This document shows positions 18,054-27,017 of a stretch of DNA of 64,000 bases, one piece after another. Source of the DNA: Ornithinibacillus sp. 4-3 (GTDB taxonomy: Bacteria > Bacillota > Bacilli > Bacillales > Amphibacillaceae); NCBI RefSeq assembly GCF_040958695.1, contig NZ_CP162599.1:2762001-2826000 (forward strand). The letters are read 5' to 3'. The notes beneath the pieces were generated by a model that was not told where the DNA came from, ran no database searches, and worked only from the letters and a program-made list of their open reading frames with translations. The position numbers and the translations under genes are program-made. Every line of letters begins with the position of its first letter. The stretch's first letter is position 1.

Positions 18054-19913
18054 TTAGTCTATCGCATTCGTACTCACTAACTCATGTAACTTCCATTCAT
18101 CATCTACTTTTTTTACCAGGTTTACTGTACGGAATTTTGTTTTATTTTCTTCCCCTGGTTTATAAATAATGAATTCTTCAATTGTTGTTACTTCGTATGT
18201 TTCATCATCTTGCTTAGTGTAAGATTCTATTTTTGAAGCTACCAACTCTTGCGTAATTTCATTTGGAATAAGATGATTGGTTAAATAATCTGTTTGTTCT
18301 TTTAGACGGGGACCTTTTGAATCGATATATGGTTCTACAATACTAATATCTTCTTCATTTATTGCTTCTACACTCTTTTCATTATATGTACGGATAAAAG
18401 CATCTAATTCATCATTTAGATCCTCTTCATTCGTATCAGCTGATACCTTTTCTGCCTTTTTATCTGGAGTACCTGAGCCATATAACTCCCGATTACCATC
18501 ATATTTTTTTACCGTAGCATACGAGTCAAACGCATGATAAGAACTGGATTTATCATAGAAAAGCCATTTTTTTTCATTCTGATCATATTCTAAAGTAATT
18601 TGAAAAGCATCGACTTTGTTCTCCAATTTGGGTTCACTATCTGACCAGTAGTAAGCTTGATTGGTATAATAATGTACATCAATATATGCTTTATTAGCAC
18701 TAAGAGATATGGAATTACTATCTATTTCCATATGTTCTATTTCTCCGGTGAAGTTTCGTTCTATATTTTTCATATCTTTTATTACATCTTTAAGGTCGTT
18801 AAATGCCCAGGTTGTTGCATTTTCTACCTTAGATGCATCTAAGCTTGCTAAAGCTTCATAATAGCCTTCCCCATATGCGAGCACCACTTCTGCCAGCTGA
18901 TCAACAAACTCATCATCCACAATAGAAGCATCAATAGAAATGTAGCTATCATCAATGGTTTGTTCTTCTCCTTCTATCGTTCCCCACGGAAACTCAATAA
19001 CAGGCAAATATTTTACTTGTCCATCAATTGGCATTGGTCCTATTGGTTCAAAGGTCAAATCGGCATTCGCTTTGATTTCATTATCACCCATTTTTAGCGT
19101 TATACCTTGAATAGGTAAATCATGATCAATTACTTCAAACATTATATTCGATGCATCTAGTGACACATAATAATTATATGCTCTCCCACTACTATCCCAT
19201 AAGGTCATCTCATCTGCTGAGCTTACTTTTGCATATTCCCCTTCGTAATCATTCTCTATCTGATAAATTCCTGGAGCTAGCGGACCATATGTTGTTATAC
19301 CTTCATTTTCTTCCAGCACTGTAAAAGCTCTTCCATTCAATGTTGTGTTCACATCTGCAAAAGGATATTCAACACCAATATATTGTCCCTGCATAAATAC
19401 ACGATGCTTTGGAATAATCCCTAACCATTTACCATCTTCTCTAATTGTTAGCAATCCATCCTGAAAGCTTCCAGCACGTGCTGCCAAATTACGTAGTTCA
19501 TTGTCTATATAAACTGACTCAGCTTTTGCAAAAGCAAGAAAAGCGTCTATCTCTTCTTTCGTTACTTCATTTCCTGCTGTAACCTTTACCATGCTTAGAA
19601 TCGCTTTTGTATTCTTTTCCTCAACCGCCTTAATAAAACGTTTCTCTACATTTTCAGCTGAATAATAACTATTTGCCCATGCAAATATACCTATAACAAT
19701 CGCAAATAAAATACCGATAATCACAAATAAACTTTTTTGCTTTCTCGACATAGGTTTTTTCGTTGATTGAGCTACAGTGTCTTGTTTTATTTCATTTGTT
19801 TGTTCTTGCTTGGGAGTTAAAGTAGCATCTGCTAATACACTTGTTCCACATTCAGGACAAAATGCGTCCTCTTTGTTTATTTTACTGCCACATTCATGAC
19901 AAAATTTTTCCAT
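18054..19913 (-). CDS. TcaA/YvbJ-like zinc-ribbon membrane protein
   Basis: A 619-residue protein with an N-terminal zinc ribbon (CHECG...CPECG, residues ~5-24), a cytosolic linker, one membrane helix (about 62-82, SLFVIIGILFAIVIGIFAW) and a large extracellular part with repeated beta-rich domains. This matches TcaA of staphylococci, linked to glycopeptide and serum response, and YvbJ of B. subtilis. The exact role here is unknown; a cell-envelope sensing or stabilising role is likely. It is preceded by a second zinc-ribbon membrane gene and a terminator. Confidence 0.82.
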   Translation of the reverse strand: MEKFCHECGSKINKEDAFCPECGTSVLADATLTPKQEQTNEIKQDTVAQSTKKPMSRKQKSLFVIIGILFAIVIGIFAWANSYYSAENVEKRFIKAVEEKNTKAILSMVKVTAGNEVTKEEIDAFLAFAKAESVYIDNELRNLAARAGSFQDGLLTIREDGKWLGIIPKHRVFMQGQYIGVEYPFADVNTTLNGRAFTVLEENEGITTYGPLAPGIYQIENDYEGEYAKVSSADEMTLWDSSGRAYNYYVSLDASNIMFEVIDHDLPIQGITLKMGDNEIKANADLTFEPIGPMPIDGQVKYLPVIEFPWGTIEGEEQTIDDSYISIDASIVDDEFVDQLAEVVLAYGEGYYEALASLDASKVENATTWAFNDLKDVIKDMKNIERNFTGEIEHMEIDSNSISLSANKAYIDVHYYTNQAYYWSDSEPKLENKVDAFQITLEYDQNEKKWLFYDKSSSYHAFDSYATVKKYDGNRELYGSGTPDKKAEKVSADTNEEDLNDELDAFIRTYNEKSVEAINEEDISIVEPYIDSKGPRLKEQTDYLTNHLIPNEITQELVASKIESYTKQDDETYEVTTIEEFIIYKPGEENKTKFRTVNLVKKVDDEWKLHELVSTNAID

Positions 19914-19984
19914 CTTATGACCCTCTTTTCACTCTATAGCCGTAGCTTATTAACTTAATTGATAACCTTTATTTAAGTCAAACA

Positions 19985-20023
19985 AAAAAACTTGACTGGC
20001 ACAACTACCAGCCAAGTTTTTCT
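19985..20023 (-). terminator. Terminator between the two zinc-ribbon genes
   Basis: Stem AACTTGaCTGG/CCAGcCAAGTT with A runs on the plus side (U run on the minus strand) directly after the stop of the 292-residue gene. Confidence 0.85.
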
Positions 20024-20902
20024 TTACAAGAAATTCAAGAACCCTGAGTATTCACCGAGTACTGTATCACTAATCACATATAAGAAAAGTGAGTAGATTA
20101 ATATAAATCCAACGACATATACAACTGAAGCATAGAATGAATCTAGTACCTTAGTTTTCTCCTGCAATGCTTTTCCTAATATGTATAAAGGTATAGCCAA
20201 AATAGCGAAAATAAAAATAATGGTTAGCATCATATTTCCTGCTGTAAATAATCTCACTACAGTTAAGAATAAAGCAACAAGCGTAATCGCAATCATCGGA
20301 ATTAATTTCGTACCATAGATAGTAATTATTTTAGGATACACATAATCTGGTCCGAAAAGCTTAATCACAAGGAATAAACAAAGTGTTGCAATTCCCATCG
20401 TTAATAAAATAAACAATCCTGTATAGAATATCACTGGGAAAAACTTAATCCCTTCGCTACTAAGATAGAATACTTCTGCGCTAAAAAACTTTAAGTAACT
20501 AAATACAGTAAGGGAAATAAAGAAAGTAAAAATAAGTATCGTTATAATTGCACTTAAAAGTTCATGCTGCTTATAATTAAAAACTTTACTTGGCTGTTTC
20601 GCATAATCAACAACATAATTCCAATAATTCATTGTCTTCTCTTTTATTACTTCCATGTTCACATTAGATTGAGCTAGCTGCTCATCTACTGTCTTTTCTT
20701 TAGCAGGTTCTTCTTGCTTAATGGCTACATTTTCTCGTGACATATCAACGGAATCTTGATTTTCTATTATTGAATCTTGAACCTTTTCTTCATTACTTAT
20801 TCCACTTGATGACTGATTTGCTTGATTTTCTGTCAGTGCAGTACCACATTTTCCACAAAACTTGCCTGTTTCCTGTTCATGACCACATGCTGGACATAAC
20901 AT
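20024..20902 (-). CDS. Zinc-ribbon polytopic membrane protein
   Basis: A 292-residue protein with an N-terminal zinc ribbon (CPACG...CGKCG, residues 3-20), a charged, low-complexity linker (~25-90) and six or so membrane helices from about residue 115 to the end. The C-terminal part resembles Yip1-type or DUF-type membrane bundles in Firmicutes (e.g. LSAIITILIFTFFISL). Function unknown; the shared zinc ribbon with the downstream TcaA-like protein suggests a joint envelope-related role. AGGAGG precedes the ATG. Confidence 0.75.
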   Translation of the reverse strand: MLCPACGHEQETGKFCGKCGTALTENQANQSSSGISNEEKVQDSIIENQDSVDMSRENVAIKQEEPAKEKTVDEQLAQSNVNMEVIKEKTMNYWNYVVDYAKQPSKVFNYKQHELLSAIITILIFTFFISLTVFSYLKFFSAEVFYLSSEGIKFFPVIFYTGLFILLTMGIATLCLFLVIKLFGPDYVYPKIITIYGTKLIPMIAITLVALFLTVVRLFTAGNMMLTIIFIFAILAIPLYILGKALQEKTKVLDSFYASVVYVVGFILIYSLFLYVISDTVLGEYSGFLNFL

Positions 20903-21071
20903 AGATCTTCTCCTCCTTTAACATAATATACAGATAATACGCTTCACTACTTGTATATAGCGTACGTTTTTATCCACTTAAAAATTACTATATTTTCCAG
21001 TATAACGGAATCTATTATGATAATGAATCATCTTACATTTATTTTTAATTATTTTTCCAGGGAATTTAATG

Positions 21072-21117
21072 AAAAAAAGACAAGTAGGAGTATTTCATTC
21101 CCCTACTTGTCTAAAAA
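21072..21117 (-). terminator. Terminator after SBP-1
   Basis: Stem AGACAAGTAGG/CCTACTTGTCT followed on the minus strand by a U-rich stretch, just after the SBP-1 stop. Confidence 0.9.
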
Positions 21118-21121
21118 TTAA

Positions 21122-22705
21122 TCATTCATTTTTTGATATATTCCAGTAGACGCCAGAAGTCATGTGGTAAATGAAACCATCTAAATTACTGTTTGTTGCG
21201 ATTAACTGACTGCCATCACCAATTTTTATCACTGGTAAATAATCATAAAATACTTGGTGTAAGTCATCTGTATACTGTGCTGCATTTTCAACTGTTCCTG
21301 CTCGCAATACATCTTCAACTACTTCATTCATTTCCTCGCTATCATGCCAACCATACCAGTTTGGATTCCAGAACAGCGCTTCTGTAATAACAGGGTTATA
21401 GCCTAGAGTACCTAGATACATATCCCATGCATTCTCATCACCAATATCTGTAATAAAGGTAGCCCAATCTGTATTCTCTAGCTTCACATTCATTCCAATA
21501 TTTTTCAGCTGTTCTTGGGCAACAACGGACATATCATATAAATATTTACGCTCTTGACTACTTAATAAAATAATTTCTTCCCCATCATATCCAGCTTCAT
21601 CTAACAATTGTTTAGCAAGCTCAGGATCATAAGTTTCATAAATGTCTTTACCTGCATCAGATAACCAATCTGTTTGTTCAGCAGGTACTAAAGAGTGATT
21701 TAATTCAAAATACTCTTCATTACCATACGCGGCTAGCAATAATGCTTCTTTATCTAATGCAGCATTAACAGCTTGTCTTAGTTTAATGTCTTGGAATTTT
21801 CCTTTTTTATTTAATACGGCATCATCCCAAGGTGTTCTTGTGATTTGGATATCTATATTATCTGCTTGTTCAAGCTGATCTACACTATCATGTGGAATGC
21901 TTGTAGCTACATCATATTCCCCTGATTGGATACCCGCAATACGTGTGGAAATGTCAGGAACAATATGAAAATACAAATCTTTCACTTGTGCTTTCTTCTC
22001 ACCTGCTAAGCCACCAGGCGCTTCTTCGCGTGCTTGATATTCATCATATTTTGTAATATGCACATATTGATCTTGGCGGAACTCTTCTAGTTTATATGGT
22101 CCAGTACCAATTACTTCTTCTATACGATCTTCGCCAACTGCTTCTACAACTTCTTTTGGCATAATTGCTGGGAACTGATTATAGCTTGCAATAACAGCAA
22201 GCGTCATAATACTTGGATTTGGTACATTTGCTACTACTGTGTACTCGTCTACTTCCTCAAAAGTTACATCACTAATATAATTTTTTGCTTGTGTGGACAT
22301 TTTTTGCCATCTATTTAAGCTAGCGACAACATCCTCTGCCTTCATTTCTTTTTCATTATGGAATTTAATACCTTGTCTCAAGTTAAATGTAATTTGCTTA
22401 CCATCTTCACTTTCTTCATAAGACTCTGCCAACATAGGTACAATCTCCATGTCACCATTTACAGCTAATAATCCTTCATAAATATGAATGGATACATCAC
22501 GAACCCCAATATCTGTTGTCATATGTGGATCCAATTGTGGCAAAGTTAGATGAAACGCAATATCTAGCTTCCCTGATGCTTCTGTGTCATCTACTGCTGT
22601 TCCCTGATCAGAGCCATTAGCTTCTTCATCTTTCGAGCTACATCCAATAATGAAAGCGCTTAATATTAGAACCAAAAAAATAAGTAGAAATTTTCTATTA
22701 CGCAT
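21122..22705 (-). CDS. Family-5 ABC transporter solute-binding lipoprotein (SBP-1)
   Basis: Extracellular lipoprotein of the oligopeptide/nickel/glutathione-binding family (SBP_bac_5). A signal peptide ends in the lipobox FIIGC. The mature part has family landmarks: EGLLAVNGDMEIVPMLAESY, ITFNLRQGIKFHNEKEM, AEDVVASLNRW and GTGPYKLEEFRQDQY. About 527 residues. ATG 22705 has GGGGGA six bases upstream; the ATG 15 bases earlier does not. No permease or ATPase gene is near. The upstream genes, nitrilase and RraA, are on the same strand, so an amide or keto-acid-linked ligand is possible, though unproved. Four relatives occur in this window. Confidence 0.92.
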   Translation of the reverse strand: MRNRKFLLIFLVLILSAFIIGCSSKDEEANGSDQGTAVDDTEASGKLDIAFHLTLPQLDPHMTTDIGVRDVSIHIYEGLLAVNGDMEIVPMLAESYEESEDGKQITFNLRQGIKFHNEKEMKAEDVVASLNRWQKMSTQAKNYISDVTFEEVDEYTVVANVPNPSIMTLAVIASYNQFPAIMPKEVVEAVGEDRIEEVIGTGPYKLEEFRQDQYVHITKYDEYQAREEAPGGLAGEKKAQVKDLYFHIVPDISTRIAGIQSGEYDVATSIPHDSVDQLEQADNIDIQITRTPWDDAVLNKKGKFQDIKLRQAVNAALDKEALLLAAYGNEEYFELNHSLVPAEQTDWLSDAGKDIYETYDPELAKQLLDEAGYDGEEIILLSSQERKYLYDMSVVAQEQLKNIGMNVKLENTDWATFITDIGDENAWDMYLGTLGYNPVITEALFWNPNWYGWHDSEEMNEVVEDVLRAGTVENAAQYTDDLHQVFYDYLPVIKIGDGSQLIATNSNLDGFIYHMTSGVYWNISKNE

Positions 22706-22746
22706 AACAAATTCCCCCATACACTTTTAAAATATATTTCAATTAA

Positions 22747-22793
22747 AGAGCATGGATTATTTGTTGTTGTTCGTATGAAATATTCCACGCTCT
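22747..22793 (-). promoter_or_regulatory. Hairpin between nitrilase and SBP-1
   Basis: A 10-bp stem with one G-U pair (AGAGCGTGGA/TCCATGCTCT on the minus strand) followed by UUUAAUU. It looks like a weak terminator that would lower or raise SBP-1 relative to the genes upstream. Confidence 0.5.
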
Positions 22794-22813
22794 AACACAA
22801 TTCCTCATCTTGA

Positions 22814-23629
22814 CTACAACTGATATAACTCCGGTTTACGATGATTATAACAAGGTACATTTTGTCTCGTATGATCAATATCTGCAAAGTCTAAATTCGC
22901 TGTAATAACTCCTTCTCTTTCTGGTGCACGTGCAATAGCAATTCCCCATGGATCAACAACCATACTGCTTCCAAATAATGTCTTTCCATCTGGTGGATAA
23001 GATCCAAATTGACCAGCTGCAACGACGAAGCATTGGTTCTCAATTGCTCTTGCTTTTAATAATGTTTCCCAGTGATGAATACCTGTGTAAAGTGTAAATG
23101 CCGCTGGTATAAATAATACTTTTGCCCCTTGTAGAGCCATCGTACGGAATAATTCCGGAAAACGAAGGTCATAACAAATACTTAAACCAAGCTTACCGAA
23201 TTCCGTATCTACTAAGACTACTTCATCCCCTGGAGTAATCGTATCAGATTCTTTTGCACTTACTTTTCCTTCAATTTCAATATCGAATAGGTGAATCTTA
23301 CGGTATTTGCCAATAATCTTTCCTTCCCTATTGATTACTAAGCTTGTATTATAAATTTTTCCATTTTCCCCTGTTTCACGAATACTTCCTACATGAATAT
23401 AAATTCCATGCTCCTTTGCTTTTTCCGAAAACTTGGAGCTCGCATAACCACCGGGAATATCTTCTGCCACACCAAGCTTCTCTTCGTCACCACCCATGAA
23501 ATCCGTATATTCTGGTAAAGAGACTAGATCTGCTCCTTCTTTTGCAGCCTCATCAATAAAACCTAGAGCTTTTGCAATATTTTTTTCTTTATCAGCTTGC
23601 GGGTTCAATTGTACAACTGAAACTTTCAT
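22814..23629 (-). CDS. Nitrilase-superfamily carbon-nitrogen hydrolase (omega-amidase/Nit2-like)
   Basis: A 271-residue cytosolic amidase. The catalytic triad is visible: Glu in SLPEYTDF, Lys in GKYRKIHLFD and Cys in LGLSICYDLRFPELFR. The HLFDIEI pattern after Lys fits the Nit1/Nit2 branch, which removes ammonia from 2-oxoglutaramate, deaminated glutathione or related amides. GAGGTGG precedes the ATG. It lies 41 bp after the RraA-like gene and 108 bp before SBP-1, so the three may form one transcript. Confidence 0.88.
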   Translation of the reverse strand: MKVSVVQLNPQADKEKNIAKALGFIDEAAKEGADLVSLPEYTDFMGGDEEKLGVAEDIPGGYASSKFSEKAKEHGIYIHVGSIRETGENGKIYNTSLVINREGKIIGKYRKIHLFDIEIEGKVSAKESDTITPGDEVVLVDTEFGKLGLSICYDLRFPELFRTMALQGAKVLFIPAAFTLYTGIHHWETLLKARAIENQCFVVAAGQFGSYPPDGKTLFGSSMVVDPWGIAIARAPEREGVITANLDFADIDHTRQNVPCYNHRKPELYQL

Positions 23630-23670
23630 TCTTTTTCCACCTCATTTATTATTTTTTAAGATTTCTTATT

Positions 23671-24345
23671 TTAGTCAATTAATCCCTGCTCGCGAAGGAA
23701 ACTATCTGCTCTAGTAATTGAAGCAAGAGGTACACCTGAATCTAGCTTCTGTTTTGTATTTGCTTCATTTGCTTCATTTGCTTCCGCACGTGCAATAATC
23801 TCTTCTAAGTCTTCCTTGTCTTTTGGCATAACTAATGCACCATTATCATCAGCAATAATTAAATCTCCAGGATTAACAGTTACACCTCCACATTGTACGG
23901 TTGTGTTAATCTCTCCACTGTTACCAATTAGTTTAGTTGTAATTGGGGATAACCCTGTTGAAAATACTGGGACACCTAATTCACGAATTGCTTGAATATC
24001 TGTAGAAGGACCATCAATAATAATTCCAGCAAGCTTTCTAGCTTTTGCTGCATATACTACCATTTCGCCTACACAAGCATGCTTCGTATCACCACTACGA
24101 TCAATAACTAATACATCACCTTCCTCTGCTAAGCTCACTGCTTTATGTACCATCACTGAATCATAAGAAGTTGTTTTTACTGTAAATGCTTGCCCAACCA
24201 TTTTTACATTATCAAATACTGGGCTAATTTTCGGGTCCATAAATCCAAAGTGTAAATAATGACCAATTGTTGCTGGTTCTACCTCTTCACATCTTGCTTT
24301 TAATTCGTCAGAAATCCATGTCTTTTCTCTTGGCAAAATTTTCAT
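23671..24345 (-). CDS. RraA-family protein (HMG aldolase / oxaloacetate decarboxylase type)
   Basis: A 224-residue RraA-fold protein. The conserved core GEMVVYAAKARKLAGIIIDG and the closing GDLIIADDNGALVMP are clear. In Firmicutes such proteins are usually class II 4-hydroxy-4-methyl-2-oxoglutarate aldolases or oxaloacetate decarboxylases rather than RNase E regulators. The usual VRD triplet after IIDG reads STD (GPSTD), so the catalytic arginine is not where expected and the activity is uncertain. AAGGAG precedes the ATG. First gene of the probable rraA-nitrilase-SBP-1 unit; two palindromes lie ~110-140 bp upstream. Confidence 0.82.
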   Translation of the reverse strand: MKILPREKTWISDELKARCEEVEPATIGHYLHFGFMDPKISPVFDNVKMVGQAFTVKTTSYDSVMVHKAVSLAEEGDVLVIDRSGDTKHACVGEMVVYAAKARKLAGIIIDGPSTDIQAIRELGVPVFSTGLSPITTKLIGNSGEINTTVQCGGVTVNPGDLIIADDNGALVMPKDKEDLEEIIARAEANEANEANTKQKLDSGVPLASITRADSFLREQGLID

Positions 24346-24446
24346 GTAGTATCTCTCCTTTTTAATATCCCCAGATTATTGCCTCTAGAGATTCCGCCTA
24401 AACATCAAGAAATTAACTTTTAAAACCATTATTCCATATAAATAGC

Positions 24447-24464
24447 TTTTGTTAATTAACAAAA
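24447..24464. promoter_or_regulatory. 18-bp perfect palindrome upstream of rraA-like gene
   Basis: TTTTGTTAATTAACAAAA is perfectly symmetric, seven bases from the TTGTATACAA site, about 100 bp before the RraA-like start. A likely operator for a dimeric regulator. Confidence 0.5.
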
Positions 24465-24471
24465 ATACATC

Positions 24472-24481
24472 TTGTATACAA
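24472..24481. promoter_or_regulatory. Candidate GntR-family operator TTGTATACAA
   Basis: Perfect 10-bp palindrome of the form often bound by FadR-subfamily (FCD) GntR regulators. A gene for such a regulator lies 1.9 kb away at 26334-26963. The link is inferred. Confidence 0.45.
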
Positions 24482-24569
24482 CTTGGATATAATTTATCAT
24501 GTTTTCTAATTTTTTGCAAAAGAATAATTAAAACATTTTTTCTGAAATTTTAATTTTGTTATTTTGCAC

Positions 24570-24622
24570 AAAAAAGCTCACTACTTGTAACATCGTATAA
24601 AGATGCCAAGAAGCGAGCTTCT
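24570..24622 (-). terminator. Terminator after the AhpD-like gene
   Basis: Interrupted stem AAGCTCaCTaCTTG/CAAGaAGcGAGCTT with a U run on the minus strand, directly after the stop codon. Confidence 0.75.
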
Positions 24623-24624
24623 AT

Positions 24625-25116
24625 TTAGTCATTTGCACTATTCCCCATCGAAATAGCTAGACGATTCCATGAATTGATTTGATTAATCAGCATTACTAAA
24701 TCAAAGTACTCTTTTTCATTATAATGAGATCGGACTTTATCATAGAGACTGTCATCCACTCTTAACTCCGAAACAAAGGTGATGTGTTCAGCTAGCTCAA
24801 AAGCCACTTTTTCCTTTTCTTCTAAAGCAGTTAATTCCTTCCAATCCATTATATTCTGAAGTATATTTTCATCCGCTTTTAACTTTTTCGCTTCTTTTGT
24901 GTGCATTGCAATACAATAAGAACATCCATTTAATTTAGATACATATACTTTAATCAAAGCTTTTAATCTTCTATCTAGTTTTATTTTTCTCACATATTGT
25001 TCTAAGCTCATCACATGTTCCATCGCTTCTGAACCAACTTTGAAATAATTCATTCGGTTCTTTAAATTCATAAAGCCAGCCCCTTTGACGATTCCTTTGC
25101 TAATCACTTTTCTCAT
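24625..25116 (-). CDS. Carboxymuconolactone decarboxylase (AhpD-like) family protein
   Basis: A 163-residue AhpD-like helical protein with the redox motif CSYCIAMHTKEAKK (CxxC plus a histidine four residues later), suggesting peroxidase or disulfide activity. Relatives commonly begin at the equivalent of the internal MNLKNRMNYFKV (start 25071), which has a fair AAAGGGG site; the first ATG has AAAGGA and I keep it provisionally. It is divergent from a TetR gene with a palindrome between them, so it is probably the repressor's target and answers to oxidants or electrophiles. Confidence 0.85.
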   Translation of the reverse strand: MRKVISKGIVKGAGFMNLKNRMNYFKVGSEAMEHVMSLEQYVRKIKLDRRLKALIKVYVSKLNGCSYCIAMHTKEAKKLKADENILQNIMDWKELTALEEKEKVAFELAEHITFVSELRVDDSLYDKVRSHYNEKEYFDLVMLINQINSWNRLAISMGNSAND

Positions 25117-25131
25117 TTATGATTTCCTTTC

Positions 25132-25147
25132 TGCAACATTTGTTGCA
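25132..25147. promoter_or_regulatory. Candidate TetR operator
   Basis: TGCAACATTTGTTGCA has 6-bp symmetric arms around ATTT between the divergent AhpD-like and tetR genes. A further TGTTGCA half-site occurs at 25224-25230, just before the tetR ribosome binding site. Confidence 0.6.
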
Positions 25148-25242
25148 CTTTTAACTTTATGATACAATGCAGCCAATGATGTATCAATATGCTACGAACA
25201 AACGCTACAGTACCTATAAAAATGTTGCATTGGAGGGGAAAT

Positions 25243-25815
25243 ATGATTTATAACACACAAAATCCAGTTGCATTGCAATCTCAAAAATGGCTAGTAGAAG
25301 CATTATTAGCTTTGATGAGAGAAAAACCTTATCGCGATATTAAAATAAAAGACATTACGAACAAGGCTCAAGTAGATCGTAGTACATTCTATCGAAATTT
25401 TAGTAGTAAGGAAGATATTTTGAACTTACATGTTCGGCAACTTGCTGAAACATATGTAAAAAGACTAAAAGCACATAAAACCTTATCTATGGAAACAGTA
25501 GCACAAATCTTGATTACACTCTGTTTTGAAAACATTCAATTTCTGACCTTGTTGCGAAAAGAAGGTCTCTCTTATTTTGTACTAAATCATTTTAATGAAA
25601 AATTACCAGCGATACAAAAAATATTGGCAGATCGTTTTGACTATCAAATCCATCCTGATTATGTACAATATGCCTTAGCTTTTAATGCGGGAGGAATGTG
25701 GAATATGCTTATGATGTGGATAGATAATGGTATGAAAGAAGATATCTCTTATTTAATTAAAGGTTTTGAAGAGATTGCGAAATTCAATGCCATGAGAGCC
25801 GACAAACGTGAATAG
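25243..25815 (+). CDS. TetR/AcrR-family transcriptional regulator
   Basis: A 190-residue repressor with an N-terminal HTH (IKIKDITNKAQVDRSTFYRNFSSKEDIL, residues ~30-57) and a helical ligand domain. The C-terminal pattern resembles the YcbL/dihydroxyacetone-kinase-regulator-like TetR group. Start ATG 25243 has GGAGGGG immediately upstream; the upstream ATG at 25189 lacks any site. It probably represses itself and the divergent AhpD-like gene through the intergenic palindrome. Its end overlaps the HXXEE gene by eight bases. Confidence 0.88.
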   Translation: MIYNTQNPVALQSQKWLVEALLALMREKPYRDIKIKDITNKAQVDRSTFYRNFSSKEDILNLHVRQLAETYVKRLKAHKTLSMETVAQILITLCFENIQFLTLLRKEGLSYFVLNHFNEKLPAIQKILADRFDYQIHPDYVQYALAFNAGGMWNMLMMWIDNGMKEDISYLIKGFEEIAKFNAMRADKRE

Positions 25816-26269
25816 AGTTATAGTTGCATTATTATTCTGCCTGTCAATTACAATCCATAACAAAGAGGAAGCATTATTTTTACCAGCGTGGACAATCAGT
25901 AATAGTCCGATAACGATATCTAGTACGACATTTCTAATCACCGTAACAATTATCACGATCATCGGCTATGGAACAGCTATTTATTATGTTTTTCAACCAG
26001 GAGCTACAATCAAATATATTTTTATTGGTTATGTCGGAGCGATGTGGATAAATGCTTTTCTTCCACATATCCTATTCAGCTTACTCAGTCTATCTTATAT
26101 GCCAGGGACTATATCAGCCGTTTTGATATTAATACCTATCCACACATATATCATTGGAAAATTTATCTATGTTGATAAGATACCGTTCAACAAAATCATC
26201 TATGCATCTACAACCTGTGGAGGAGTGTTAATATGTCTTATCGCTTTCTTATTTTTCATACTTAGCTAA
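25808..26269 (+). CDS. HXXEE-domain membrane protein
   Basis: A 153-residue polytopic membrane protein with about five helices. The family motif HNKEE lies at residues 17-21 after the first helix, followed by FLPAW. Function of HXXEE proteins is unknown; the conserved His/Glu in the membrane suggest metal binding or catalysis. GTG start overlaps the last codons of tetR, so translation is probably coupled and the protein belongs to the TetR regulon. Confidence 0.8.
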   Translation: MNRVIVALLFCLSITIHNKEEALFLPAWTISNSPITISSTTFLITVTIITIIGYGTAIYYVFQPGATIKYIFIGYVGAMWINAFLPHILFSLLSLSYMPGTISAVLILIPIHTYIIGKFIYVDKIPFNKIIYASTTCGGVLICLIAFLFFILS

Positions 26270-26291
26270 TTAATTATATCTGTAACAATGG

Positions 26292-26321
26292 AAAAACGCC
26301 CCAATACTTTGGCGCGTTTAA
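26292..26321. terminator. Terminator between HXXEE and GntR genes
   Basis: Imperfect stem AAACGCCCCAA/TTTGGCGCGTTT between convergent genes, with A residues on the left and T residues on the right. Confidence 0.65.
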
Positions 26322-26333
26322 TAAAATGAATGG

Positions 26334-26963
26334 TTAGTTTTGAAAATAATTTTCCTTACCTAAAATAATATGCTCTTCTAGTAGTGCCCTTGCTTTTTTA
26401 AAATCACGTTCTTTTAGGGCCTTATTAATTCCAATATGCTCCTTGATAGATTGGATGTTTGTCAGCCCACGCTTACGTGTACGCTTCAATCCATGTAGAT
26501 AGAGACGATCTGTTAAATGATTGAACACCTTGATAAAATGATCATTTCCGAGAATTTTAAAGAAATACTTATGATATTCTAAATCTAGCTGTACAGAGCG
26601 GAATGCATCTCCTTGAATCCGTACTTGCATCTGCTCTTCAGCATTTTTTTCTAAAAAAGCTAAATCCTCATCCGTAAATTTATCGGCTATATGCTCAATA
26701 GTAAATGTCTCGAGCGCCAAACGTAAGTCCAATAAATCATTGGTCTCTTTAATAGATACCTCTTTAATAAAAATTCCTCGATTCGGATAAACTTTAATGA
26801 AATCTTCATTTGTTAGTCGCTTTAGAGCCTCACGGATAGGTGTACGGCTCATATTTAACATTTTGACTAGCTCACCTTCTGAAATACTTTCATTAAAATC
26901 ACCATTTAATAATAATTCTTTAATTCTATCGTAAGCAACATCACTTAGTAGTATTCTTCCCAT
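26334..26963 (-). CDS. GntR-family regulator, FadR/FCD subfamily
   Basis: A 209-residue regulator. The winged HTH is residues ~5-70 with ISEGELVKMLNMSRTPIREALKRL. The helical FCD effector domain follows, with metal-site candidates D106 and H110 (LEYHKYFFKIL region), H157-type and a late H174 (KEHIGINKAL). Such proteins sense organic acids or amino-acid derivatives. A TTGTATACAA site upstream of the RraA-nitrilase-SBP unit fits its expected operator. AAGGGGG precedes the ATG. Confidence 0.9.
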   Translation of the reverse strand: MGRILLSDVAYDRIKELLLNGDFNESISEGELVKMLNMSRTPIREALKRLTNEDFIKVYPNRGIFIKEVSIKETNDLLDLRLALETFTIEHIADKFTDEDLAFLEKNAEEQMQVRIQGDAFRSVQLDLEYHKYFFKILGNDHFIKVFNHLTDRLYLHGLKRTRKRGLTNIQSIKEHIGINKALKERDFKKARALLEEHIILGKENYFQN

Positions 26964-27017
26964 CCTATGTCCCCCTTCACCTTAATATTTATTCAATCAA
27001 TCTTACCGCAAATTTTT

